NCBI RefSeq assembly: GCF_001866135.1 | Contig: NZ_MODW01000004.1 | Location: forward strand, 248,001 to 312,000 | Length of the DNA stretch: 64,000 nucleotides | DNA from: Microbacterium sp. LCT-H2 | GTDB taxonomy: Bacteria; Actinomycetota; Actinomycetes; Actinomycetales; Microbacteriaceae | Direction: 5' to 3' | In this document: in pieces, positions 25,790 to 33,681 of the stretch | Numbering within the stretch: the first letter of the stretch is position 1 | Layout: each line of letters opens with the position of its first letter | Notes under the pieces: generated by a model | Databases searched by the model: none | What the model was told of the DNA's origin: nothing | What the model saw: only the letters and a program-made list of their open reading frames with translations | Translations under genes and position numbers: made by a program

Positions 25790-26822
25790 GGACGTTCACC
25801 CCGATCCCGATCGCGAAGGCCGATGCCAGCACGACGGCGGTGATGCCGACGAGCGTGCGGGTGGTGAAGGTCGTGCGCATCAGCGCGAGCATCTTGATGT
25901 CGACGAGAGGCCCGACGAGGAGGAACGCGACGAGCGCCCCCGAGGAGAAGGTGGACGCGAACGACAGCGCGAAGAAGGCGTCGACGTTGGAGCAGATCGC
26001 CACGACGATCGCGAGCAGCATCATCGCGACGATCGAGAGCACGGGGTTGGCGCCGATCGTGAGCAGGACGTCGCGCGGGATGAGCACCTGCACGGCGCCC
26101 GCCAGCGCGGAGCCGATCACGAGCGCCGGCATCACGGCCCGCAGCTCCACGAGGAACTGCGTGAGGCTGCGGCGCACGGGCGTCCCGGGTTCGTGCGTGA
26201 CGCGCTCGCACGTGTCGACGAAGCGCTGGGTGAGCAGCGACTCCGGCGAGGGGTGGCGGCTGTAGATCCATCCGATGAGGTTCGCGATGAGGTAGCCGCC
26301 GACGAGGCGGGCGACGAGGATGCCGCCGTCCCACCCGAAGGCGGCGTGCGTGGTGAGGATCACGATCGGGTTGACGATCGGCGCCGCGATGAGGAAGGTC
26401 AGCGCCTCGGCGGGGGCGAGTCCGCGCATCATGAGCCCGCGGGCGAACGGGACGTTTCCGCACTCGCAGACCGGGATGAGCATGCCGAGCAGGGAGAGCA
26501 CCGCGCGACGGGCCCAGGCGCGGCGCGGGAGCCAGCGGTGGATGACGTCCGCCGGGAGCCAGACCTGCACGACGATCGACAGCAGCACGCCGAGCACGAC
26601 GAACGGCAGCGCCTCGATGAGCACGCTGAGGGCGAGCGTCAGACCGTCCTGCGCTCGGGTGGGCAGCGAGGCGGGGAACAGGGTGGGGACGAAGGCGTCG
26701 ATGAGGAACAGCGCCGCGACGATCACGGCGCCGATGCCGACGGCGATCCACGTCGAGCGCGGTGAGGGCGCTCGACGGTGCGTGTGGCCCGGACGGGTGG
26801 CCGTTCGTGCCGGGGCGGTCAC
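25782..26822 (-). CDS. DUF318/ArsP-type permease
   Basis: A 346-residue permease with about eight helices. The motif LIPVCECGNVPFARGLM after helix 3 (Cys-x-Cys-Gly) and the mirror LTFLIAAPIVNPIVI belong to the DUF318/ArsP_1 permease family. GTG at 26822 overlaps the zur stop as GTGA; the frame upstream of that is inside zur. Known family members export organoarsenicals, but most are uncharacterised. Position right after zur and before a His-rich partner suggests a zinc-linked job. Confidence 0.85.
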   Translation of the reverse strand: MTAPARTATRPGHTHRRAPSPRSTWIAVGIGAVIVAALFLIDAFVPTLFPASLPTRAQDGLTLALSVLIEALPFVVLGVLLSIVVQVWLPADVIHRWLPRRAWARRAVLSLLGMLIPVCECGNVPFARGLMMRGLAPAEALTFLIAAPIVNPIVILTTHAAFGWDGGILVARLVGGYLIANLIGWIYSRHPSPESLLTQRFVDTCERVTHEPGTPVRRSLTQFLVELRAVMPALVIGSALAGAVQVLIPRDVLLTIGANPVLSIVAMMLLAIVVAICSNVDAFFALSFASTFSSGALVAFLLVGPLVDIKMLALMRTTFTTRTLVGITAVVLASAFAIGIGVNVLA

Positions 26823-27235
26823 GCTGTCGCAGCCCTCTCGGCGTCGCGCTTGTTCGCGCACGGGGTGCAGAGGCCGAAGATGTCGACCACGTGGGCGGCT
26901 TCGGTGAACCCGTGCAGGGCGGCCGTGCGATGGGCCCACTGCTCCACGTCCTTCGCCTCGATCTCGACCGTGAGGCCGCAGGATCGGCAGATGAGGTGGT
27001 GGTGGTGGCCCTGAGTGGTGCACGCCCGGTAGAGCGCCTCGCCCTCGGGGCTCTGCAGCGAGTCGGCGTCGCCCGCGGCCGCGAGCCCAGCGAGAGCGCG
27101 GTAGACCGTGGCCAGGCCGATCCCGGTGTTGTCGTCGCGGAGCGTCGCGTGGAGGCTCTGCGCGCTCACGAAACCGCGCGCGTCGGCGAGCGCTTCGCGC
27201 ACGCGCTCGCGCTGCCAGGTGTTCCGCTGAGCCAT
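26819..27235 (-). CDS. zur: Fur-family regulator, probably Zur
   Basis: A 138-residue Fur-type repressor. The N-terminal winged helix includes GFVSAQSLHATLRDD and LATVYRALAGLAAAGDAD. The metal domain has HHHHLICRSCGLTVEIE and FGLCTPCANK, giving two Cys-x-x-Cys pairs for structural zinc and a His cluster for sensing. Its place between znuB and a metal-linked permease, and the Zur-like box upstream of znuA, make zinc the likely metal. The ATG at 27235 begins MAQRNTWQRERVREAL. The gap to znuB is 119 bases and contains a palindromic repeat. Confidence 0.88.
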   Translation of the reverse strand: MAQRNTWQRERVREALADARGFVSAQSLHATLRDDNTGIGLATVYRALAGLAAAGDADSLQSPEGEALYRACTTQGHHHHLICRSCGLTVEIEAKDVEQWAHRTAALHGFTEAAHVVDIFGLCTPCANKRDAERAATA

Positions 27236-27290
27236 GCCTTCGATTCTAGGCCGGGACGGTTGGCGAGGGCTGGGAGCGGCCCACCCCCGC

Positions 27291-27349
27291 TTCAAGTCGC
27301 CCGATTGGCCCCATCCGCAGCCGAAATGGAGCAAAGTGCGCGATTTGAA
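27291..27349. repeat. Palindromic repeat, family 2, copy 2, between znuB and zur
   Basis: A 59-base element with ends TTCAAGTCGC and GCGATTTGAA, the same length and end design as the element at 22388. It lies between the znuB stop and the zur start and could fold in the shared transcript, changing how much zur is made from the znu promoter. Confidence 0.7.
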
Positions 27350-27354
27350 CGGGG

Positions 27355-28227
27355 TCAGACGCGGGTGACCCGGGACCGGACGCGCTGCACGATCCAGCAC
27401 ACGACGTAGATCGTGAAGGACAGGGTCGTGATGTAGGGGCTCACCGGGAGGGTTCCGGCGAGAGCGAGCAGGATCCCGCCGACGGCCGAGACGAACCCGA
27501 ACAGCGCCGCCAGCACCGGCACCGCGACGGGGCCGGCCGTGATCCGCATGGCCGCGGCCGCCGGCGTCACCAGGAGCGCCATCACCAGCAGCGCGCCGAT
27601 GATGTGCACGCTCACCGCGACGATGAGCCCCAGCAGCACCATGAACAGCAGGCTCACGGTGCGGGTGGGCACCCCGCGGGCGGCCGCCGACTCCGGGTCG
27701 AGCGAGTCGAAGCGCAGCGGATTCCACATCACGAGCAGGCCGAGCAGCACCACGAGGCTGATGCCGATGAGCCAACCGAGGTCGGGGCTCGAGACCGATA
27801 CGATCTGCCCCGTCAGGAGACTGAACCGGTTGGCGCTCCGGCCGTCGTACAGCGACAGGAACAGGATGCCGAGACCGAGCCCGAACGGCATGAGCACGCC
27901 CACGATCGAGTTGCGGTCCCTGGCCTTGGCGCCGAGGACCCCGATGAGGATCGCCGCCACGAGGGCTCCGCCGAGGGAGCCGAGCACCACGCTGCCGCCG
28001 AACAGCAGCGCCGCCGCCGCTCCCGCGAAGGAGAGCTCGCTCACCCCGTGCACTGCGAAGGCGAGATCGCGTTGCATGACGAAGACCCCGATGAGGCCGC
28101 CGACGAGGCCGAGCACGGCACCCGCGATGATCGAGTTCGAGAGCAGGGCGACGAGCTCGCCGTAGTCCTGGAAGGAGAAGATGTCGTCCCAGCCGACCAT
28201 CGGGACGAGGGCGGACGCGGCGGTCAT
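27355..28227 (-). CDS. znuB: Zinc ABC transporter permease
   Basis: A 290-residue ABC-3 permease with about eight helices. It starts with a short amphipathic segment, then LLSNSIIAGAVLGLVGGLIGVF and the coupling region VMQRDLAFAVHGVSELSFAGAAAALLFG, typical of the ZnuB/MntB family. The ATG overlaps the znuC stop as ATGA. It forms the membrane pore for the zinc delivered by the adjacent binding protein. Confidence 0.92.
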   Translation of the reverse strand: MTAASALVPMVGWDDIFSFQDYGELVALLSNSIIAGAVLGLVGGLIGVFVMQRDLAFAVHGVSELSFAGAAAALLFGGSVVLGSLGGALVAAILIGVLGAKARDRNSIVGVLMPFGLGLGILFLSLYDGRSANRFSLLTGQIVSVSSPDLGWLIGISLVVLLGLLVMWNPLRFDSLDPESAAARGVPTRTVSLLFMVLLGLIVAVSVHIIGALLVMALLVTPAAAAMRITAGPVAVPVLAALFGFVSAVGGILLALAGTLPVSPYITTLSFTIYVVCWIVQRVRSRVTRV

Positions 28228-29075
28228 GCGGCGCCCCCGTGCTCGTGGTCGTGGTCGTGGTGCGGCTCCGCATCGGGGACGCCGACCACGACGAGCCGGT
28301 CGCCGGCACGGAGCACGAACACCGGGGTGCCGTAGAGGTCCGTCAGCACGCGGGTCTGCAGCACCTCCTCCGGGGTCCCGAGGAGGAACCGGCCCCCGGC
28401 GATGTAGAGGATGCGGTCGACGCGGTTCAGGATCGGGTTGACGTCGTGCGTGACGAACAGCACCGCGGCCCCGCGCTCCCGTCGCTGCCGGTCGATGATG
28501 TCGGTGACGGCGACCTGGTTGGCGAGGTCGAGGTTCGACAGCGGCTCGTCGCAGAGAAGCAGCGCGGGCTCGTCGGCCAGGGCCTGTCCGACCCGGAGGC
28601 GCTGCTGCTCCCCGCCGGAGAGCAGGCCCACGCGGCGGTCCGCGTAGGAGGTCGCCCCGACCGCCGCCAGCAGCGCGTCGACCTTCGCCCGGTCGCCGCG
28701 GTGCGGGACCGGGAAGCCGAAGCGGCTGCCCTGCACGCCGAGGGCGACGAGGTCACGGGCCCGCATGCTCGTGTCGGGCGCGAGCGAACGCTGCTGCGGG
28801 ATGTACCCGATGCGGGCGTTGCCGCGGTGCACGGGCTCGCCGGCCACGCGGATGCTGCCGCGCGAGAGAGGCTGGAGTCCCAGGATGCTGCGGAGGAGCG
28901 TCGTCTTCCCGGAGCCGGACGGACCGAGCACGGCGATGAACTCCCCGGGCTGCACCGTGAGGTCGAGCCCCGACCAGAGCTCACGGTCGCCGCGCTGCAG
29001 GGCGCCGTCCGCGATCTCGAGGACCGGACCGGTCTCCCGCGCGGGTCCCTGAGCCTGTGAACGGGCTCCGCTCAC
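28224..29075 (-). CDS. znuC: Zinc ABC transporter ATPase
   Basis: A 283-residue ABC ATPase. Walker A is GPSGSGKTTLL, the Q-loop is YIPQQRS, the signature is LSGGEQQRLRVGQAL, Walker B is ALLLCDEPLSNLD and the switch His is in FVTHDVN. The C-terminal tail is His-rich (PHHDHDHEHGG), unusual for an ATPase and possibly a zinc sensor or buffer. GTG start at 29075 overlaps the znuA stop. The first dozen residues are encoded by the 22-base dispersed repeat, and the domain proper begins at VLEIADG. Confidence 0.92.
   Translation of the reverse strand: MSGARSQAQGPARETGPVLEIADGALQRGDRELWSGLDLTVQPGEFIAVLGPSGSGKTTLLRSILGLQPLSRGSIRVAGEPVHRGNARIGYIPQQRSLAPDTSMRARDLVALGVQGSRFGFPVPHRGDRAKVDALLAAVGATSYADRRVGLLSGGEQQRLRVGQALADEPALLLCDEPLSNLDLANQVAVTDIIDRQRRERGAAVLFVTHDVNPILNRVDRILYIAGGRFLLGTPEEVLQTRVLTDLYGTPVFVLRAGDRLVVVGVPDAEPHHDHDHEHGGAA
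29044..29065. repeat. 22-base dispersed repeat at the znuC start
   Basis: It begins GGTCCCTGAGCCTGTG and ends AACGGG; its partner is at 17045-17066. It lies 10 bases inside znuC and encodes the non-conserved N-terminal extension, read antisense to the orientation given here. Confidence 0.65.
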
Positions 29076-30064
29076 GACTGGACGGCGGCGGCGAGGCTCT
29101 GGATCGCGTCACTCATCCACTCAGAGTACGACGATCCGTCCTCGAGCAGCTCCGTGAACGCGACCACGGGCACCCCGGCGTCCTCCGCGGCCTTCTCCAC
29201 GCGCTCCGTCTCCGCACCGCCGGTCTGGGCGTTGGTGAGCACCGCGGTCACCTCGCCGGACCCGACGACCTGCAGCGCTTCGAGCAGCACGGCGGGCGCG
29301 ACGTCGCTGCCCTCCTCCACGGACTCCGCGAAGCCCTCGGGCGTGACGTCGGTGAGCCCGGCGGCGGTGGCCAGGTAGCCGGGCAGCGGCTCGGTCAGGA
29401 ACACCGTCGCACCGGCGGCGTCCGCCTTGATCGCCTCGAGGTCGCCCTCGAAGCCCTCCAGCTCCGCGACGAGCCCATCCGCGTTCGCGCGGAACGTGTC
29501 GGCACCGTCGGGGTCGATCTCGGTGAGCTCGTCGGCGATCGCCTCGACGACGTGGATCATCGTGTGCGGGTCGAACCAGACGTGCTCGTTGAAGCCCTCG
29601 ATGTGATCGTGGCCGGCATGGTCCTCCCCCTCGGCCTCGTGATCGTGCGACTCCTCGGTCGCGGCCTCGTCGTCGCCGTGGTCATCGTGGCCCTCGTTAC
29701 CCGGGTAGTCGTGCGAGAACTCCACGGCCGTGACGACGTGCGGGTCCTGCGCATCCTGCAGGAGGCTGTCGATGAACGCGTCGTAGCCGCCGCCGTTCTC
29801 CACCACGAGGTCGGCCTTCTGCAGCGTGAGGCGGTCGCGAGCGCTCGCCTCGTAGGAGTGCGGGTCCTGGGTGACCGAGTCGATGATCGAGGTGACGTCG
29901 ACCCGGTCTCCGCCGACCTGCGCGGCGATGTCGCCGTAGACGTTGGTGCTCGCGACGACGGTCACCGCGCCGTCGTCTTCCGCCGCGCCGGAGGTCGACG
30001 AGCATCCGGCGAGGGAGAGGGCGGCGACCGAGGCGAGCGTGAGGGCGAGGACGGGCTTCTTCAT
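29072..30064 (-). CDS. znuA: Zinc-binding lipoprotein of the ABC transporter
   Basis: A 330-residue cluster A-1 solute-binding lipoprotein; the signal and lipobox are LSLAGCSST. Zinc ligands are expected at His in DPHSYEASARD, at His in EHVWFDPHTM and later in the C-terminal lobe. The metal-rich loop between them is long and His/Asp-rich (GHDDHGDD and SHDHEAEGEDHAGHDH), as in ZnuA. I prefer ATG 30064 (MKKPVLALTL) to GTG 30073 because it gives a standard signal peptide. It is the first gene of the znu operon and is preceded by a Zur-like palindrome. Confidence 0.93.
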   Translation of the reverse strand: MKKPVLALTLASVAALSLAGCSSTSGAAEDDGAVTVVASTNVYGDIAAQVGGDRVDVTSIIDSVTQDPHSYEASARDRLTLQKADLVVENGGGYDAFIDSLLQDAQDPHVVTAVEFSHDYPGNEGHDDHGDDEAATEESHDHEAEGEDHAGHDHIEGFNEHVWFDPHTMIHVVEAIADELTEIDPDGADTFRANADGLVAELEGFEGDLEAIKADAAGATVFLTEPLPGYLATAAGLTDVTPEGFAESVEEGSDVAPAVLLEALQVVGSGEVTAVLTNAQTGGAETERVEKAAEDAGVPVVAFTELLEDGSSYSEWMSDAIQSLAAAVQS

Positions 30065-30082
30065 GAGTCCCACTCTAAACGC

Positions 30083-30100
30083 TAATGAGAACCATTATCA
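30083..30100 (-). promoter_or_regulatory. Zur-like operator upstream of znuA
   Basis: On the coding strand it reads TGATAATGGTTCTCATTA, holding the symmetric core TGANAA-NNN-TTNTCA. This matches the general design of actinobacterial Zur boxes (A/T-rich TGA...TCA palindromes). It is 19-36 bases upstream of the znuA start and is the only A/T-rich palindrome in this GC-rich region. Confidence 0.75.
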
Positions 30101-30129
30101 AATCCGCGTCCCCGCCCCCACCGGCCCGG

Positions 30130-31821
30130 TCAGTGCGCGAGAGCTCCCGGAGCGATCCACGCCGTGGCCTCGCCCGGCAGCACGGAGCCGTCGAGCGCCA
30201 CGGTCGACAGCACGGCGTCGTCGGCCGCAGCGCCCAGGTCGAACGGCACGGTGCCGAAGTTCGTCACGACCTCCCACCCGTTCGGGCGGCGGAATCGCAG
30301 CACGTCCTCGCGACCCGTGTCGACCCACTCGAGCGTCTCCCCGGTCTGCAGCACCCGCCGCAGCCGCAGCGCCTCGCGGTACAGGTTGAGGGTCGAGCCG
30401 GGGTCGGCGTCCTCCACCTCGACCGCATGCTCCGCGAACCAGTCGGGCTGCGGCAGGTGCGCGCCGGCCGCGCCGAAGCCGTACGAGCTGCCGGACGTCG
30501 TCCACGGCAGCGGCACGCGGCAGCCGTCGCGGCCGAGGCCGTCGAAGTCTGCACCGCGGAAGAACCCGGGGTCCTGCCGCTGGTCGGGCGCGATGTCCGC
30601 AACCTCGTGCAGGCCCAGCTCCTCGCCCTGATAGAGGTAGGCGCTGCCCGGCAGGCCGAGCAGCAGCAGGGTCGCGGCGTGCGCCCGGCGCAGGCCGCCC
30701 TCACGGTCGAGACCCTCCTCCGGGCCGCCGGCGCGCACCCACTCCGTGCCCTGCTTGACCGCACGCCCACGCAGGGGCGGCAGGCCGTAGCGGGTGGCGT
30801 GCCGCGTCACATCGTGGTTCGAGAGCACCCAGGTCGTCGACGAGCCCGCGGCCTGCGCCTGGGCGAGGTTGTCGGCGATGATGCGCTGGAAGTCGGCCGC
30901 GTCGAAGTCGGCGACGAGCAGGTCGAAGTTGAACGCCTGTCCGAGCCCCTCCGCGGAAGCGTACTTCGCGCGGCGCTCCGGGGTCTCCACCCATGCCTCG
31001 GCGACCGCGGTGCGCGGCGGGTCGTACTCGTTGAAGACCGCGCGCCACTGCGCGTAGATCTCGTGCACGTCGTCGCGGTCGATCATCGGGTGCGTGCCCG
31101 AGGTGCGGTCCATCGCGTCGAGTTCGGCGCGCGACGGCAGCGGCTCGGTGAGGTCCTTCGTCAGCATGTGGGCCACATCGATGCGGAACCCGTCCACGCC
31201 GCGGTCCGACCAGAAGCGGAGCGTCGTGAGGAAGTCCTCGCGCACCTCGGGGTGGTCCCAGTTGAGGTCGGGCTGCTCGACAGCGAAGTTGTGCAGGTAC
31301 CACTGACCGTCCGCGACGCGCTCCCAGGCGCTGCCGCCGAAGACCGAGACCCAGTCGGTGGGCGGCTCCGCACCGTCGGGGCCGGTGCCCTCACGGAAGA
31401 TGTAGCGCTCCCTGGCGGCCGAGCCGCGGCCGGCGGCGAGCGCCTCCTGGAACCAGGCGTGCTGGTCGGAGGTGTGGTTGGGGACGATGTCGACGACGAC
31501 GCGGATGCCCCGCGCGTGCAGCGCCTCGACCATGGCGTCGAAGTCGTCGAGAGTGCCGAGGCGGGGGTCGACGTTCCGGTAGTCCGCCACGTCGTACCCG
31601 CCGTCGGCGAGCTCCGACGGATAGAACGGGCTCAGCCACACCGCGTCGATGCCGAGCTCGGCGAGGTAGTCGGCGCGCGACACGATGCCGGGGATGTCAC
31701 CCAGGCCGTCGCCGTCGGCGTCCGCGAAGCTCCGCGGATAGATCTGGTACACGGCGGCCTGACGCCACCAGGTCGCGGTCTTGTCGTCTTCGCGGGTCGC
31801 GGTGAGCAGCGAATCGGTCAT
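30130..31821 (-). CDS. Alpha-glucosidase, GH13
   Basis: A 563-residue GH13 enzyme of the oligo-1,6-glucosidase/alpha-glucosidase type. It begins with VYQIYPRSFADADGDGLGDI, which carries the calcium-loop DADGDG. Region II is GVDGFRIDVAHML (nucleophile Asp). The acid/base Glu is in TAVAEAWVE and the third carboxylate is in LSNHDVTRH. It has no signal peptide, so it hydrolyses imported alpha-glucosides in the cytosol. The start at 31821 follows GGAGAG; the frame upstream is not protein-like. It is last in the ABC transporter operon. Confidence 0.93.
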   Translation of the reverse strand: MTDSLLTATREDDKTATWWRQAAVYQIYPRSFADADGDGLGDIPGIVSRADYLAELGIDAVWLSPFYPSELADGGYDVADYRNVDPRLGTLDDFDAMVEALHARGIRVVVDIVPNHTSDQHAWFQEALAAGRGSAARERYIFREGTGPDGAEPPTDWVSVFGGSAWERVADGQWYLHNFAVEQPDLNWDHPEVREDFLTTLRFWSDRGVDGFRIDVAHMLTKDLTEPLPSRAELDAMDRTSGTHPMIDRDDVHEIYAQWRAVFNEYDPPRTAVAEAWVETPERRAKYASAEGLGQAFNFDLLVADFDAADFQRIIADNLAQAQAAGSSTTWVLSNHDVTRHATRYGLPPLRGRAVKQGTEWVRAGGPEEGLDREGGLRRAHAATLLLLGLPGSAYLYQGEELGLHEVADIAPDQRQDPGFFRGADFDGLGRDGCRVPLPWTTSGSSYGFGAAGAHLPQPDWFAEHAVEVEDADPGSTLNLYREALRLRRVLQTGETLEWVDTGREDVLRFRRPNGWEVVTNFGTVPFDLGAAADDAVLSTVALDGSVLPGEATAWIAPGALAH

Positions 31822-31858
31822 GAGGAAGAGGCTCTCCTTGTTTCTTGCGGGGGTCGGG

Positions 31859-32737
31859 TCAGCCCTTGACGGCACCCTGCGTGACGCCCTCCATCACCCA
31901 GCGCTGAGTGAAGAGGTAGGCGACGATCGCGGGAGCCATGGCCATCAGGTACGAGGCGAAGGCGACGTTGTAGTTGTTGCTGAACTGGTTCTGGAAGAGG
32001 TTCTGCCGCACCGGGAGCGTCTGCAGCGCGGGGTCGGAGATGATCAGCGACGGCATCATGAAGTCGTTCCAGGCGTAGAGGAAGGCGAAGATGCCGACCG
32101 TGGCGCTCATCGGGGCGAGCAGCGGGAAGATCAGCTTCCAAAACGTCTGCCAGGTGGTCGCGCCGTCGATCCGCGCGCTCTCCTCCAGCTCGATGGGGAT
32201 CGAGCGCAGGAAGGCCGTGAACAGCAGCACGCTGAAGCTGAGCTGGAACATCGTGGCGAGGATGATCACGCCGAACGGGTTGTCGAGGCCGACGCGTCCG
32301 GTGAGCTGGATCTGCGGGAGTGCGACGACGGGGAACGGGATGAACATCGCCGCCAGCAGATAGAAGAACGAGTAGCGGAACAGGCGGCGGTCCCAGTTGC
32401 GCACGATCGCGTACGACGCGAAGGCCGCGAGGACGATGGTCGCGATGACCGTCCCCGCCGTGACGAGCAGCGAGATCGCGGCCCCCACGGGGAACTTCGT
32501 CAGCGTCCACGCCTGCACGAAGCCGTCGATGCTGAACGGCGCCGGCAGCGAGAACGCGTTGCCGTCGACCGCCTGCCCGGTGGTCTTGAACGCCATCGAG
32601 ATCGTCACGTACAGCGGGATGAGGATGGTCGCCGTGCACAGGATCAGGATGATGGTGCCCGACCAGTTGACGCGCTCCATCTTCTGCCGCTTCCGGCGTC
32701 CGTCCGCGGGGATGGTGGTGAGGGTCTCCGTCGACAT
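31859..32737 (-). CDS. Sugar ABC transporter permease (MalG type)
   Basis: A 292-residue permease with six helices. The cytoplasmic EAA loop reads LEESARIDGATTWQTFWKLI. The start ATG at 32737 overlaps the stop of the first permease (TGATG). It pairs with the permease encoded just upstream and the binding protein at 33678-35006. No ATPase gene is in this cluster, so a shared MsiK-like ATPase elsewhere is expected. Confidence 0.92.
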   Translation of the reverse strand: MSTETLTTIPADGRRKRQKMERVNWSGTIILILCTATILIPLYVTISMAFKTTGQAVDGNAFSLPAPFSIDGFVQAWTLTKFPVGAAISLLVTAGTVIATIVLAAFASYAIVRNWDRRLFRYSFFYLLAAMFIPFPVVALPQIQLTGRVGLDNPFGVIILATMFQLSFSVLLFTAFLRSIPIELEESARIDGATTWQTFWKLIFPLLAPMSATVGIFAFLYAWNDFMMPSLIISDPALQTLPVRQNLFQNQFSNNYNVAFASYLMAMAPAIVAYLFTQRWVMEGVTQGAVKG

Positions 32738-33681
32738 CAGAACGTGTTCCTTCCGCGGGTCAGCGAGAGCTGGAGGACGGAGATGAGCACGGCCACGATG
32801 AAGAAGATCGTGGCGTTGGCCATCTGGTAGGCGTAGTCGCCGCCGTTGAAGCCCGCGATGATCGTCATCGCGACGCTGCGGGTGGCGGTGCCGGGACCGC
32901 CGTTGGTGAGGCCGACGATGATGTCGTAGGCGTTGAGGAAGCCTTTGAAGCCGAGGATCACGTTGATGACGACGTATCCCGCGACGAGGGGGATCGTGAT
33001 GCGGGTGAGCTGCTGCGTGCGGCTGGCACCGTCGATGCTCGCCGCCTCGTACACCTCGCCCGGCACCGACAGGAGTCCGGCGATGTAGATGAGGAGGGTA
33101 CCGGGGACCGCCTGCCAGGCGGTGACGATCACGATCGCGACCCAGGCGAGGTCGGGGTTGGCGAGCAGGCTCGTCTCCAGCCACGGGATGCCGGTGGCCG
33201 CGCCCGCCGCGGGGATCGAGTTCGAGAACAGGAAGTTGAAGACGTAGGCGATGATGATGCCCGAGATCACCATCGGGATCACGAAGATCGTCCGCAGGCC
33301 CGTCTTGAACCGGATCCGGGACGTGAGGCCGACCGCCAGCAGGAACGCGATGACGTTGACGACGATCACGGTCGCGATCGAGAACCCGAAGGTGAAGAGG
33401 TAGCTCTGCAGGATCGCCGGGTCGCTGAACAGCGCGATGTAGTTCGTCAGCCCGTTGAAGCTCCATTCGCCGATGCCGATGGAGTCGGTGAAGCTGAAGA
33501 AGATGCCGATCACGCCGGGGACGGTGATCGCGAGCGTGAAGATCACGAGAGTCGGCAGGAGGAACAGGTAGTAGATCGGCTCGACGCGGCGGGTGTGGCG
33601 GCGGATCTTCCGCTGCCCGCCGGTGAGGATGGCGGTGGTGCTCGTCCCGGCGTCGGCGCCGGTGGTCGTGGTGGTGCTCAT
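32737..33681 (-). CDS. Sugar ABC transporter permease (MalF type)
   Basis: A 314-residue permease with six helices after a 38-residue polar, basic N-terminus (RKIRRHTRRVEPIYYLFLLP is the boundary). The EAA loop is VYEAASIDGASRTQQLTRIT. The ATG overlaps the binding-protein stop as ATGA. It works with the MalG-type permease downstream. Confidence 0.92.
   Translation of the reverse strand: MSTTTTTGADAGTSTTAILTGGQRKIRRHTRRVEPIYYLFLLPTLVIFTLAITVPGVIGIFFSFTDSIGIGEWSFNGLTNYIALFSDPAILQSYLFTFGFSIATVIVVNVIAFLLAVGLTSRIRFKTGLRTIFVIPMVISGIIIAYVFNFLFSNSIPAAGAATGIPWLETSLLANPDLAWVAIVIVTAWQAVPGTLLIYIAGLLSVPGEVYEAASIDGASRTQQLTRITIPLVAGYVVINVILGFKGFLNAYDIIVGLTNGGPGTATRSVAMTIIAGFNGGDYAYQMANATIFFIVAVLISVLQLSLTRGRNTF

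Noticed and set aside
27236..28309. N-terminal extension of zur through the znuB region
   Set aside because: The frame stays open only because of high GC. The Fur domain starts at 27235 with a normal ATG, and the extra part is antisense-like and overlaps znuB in another frame.
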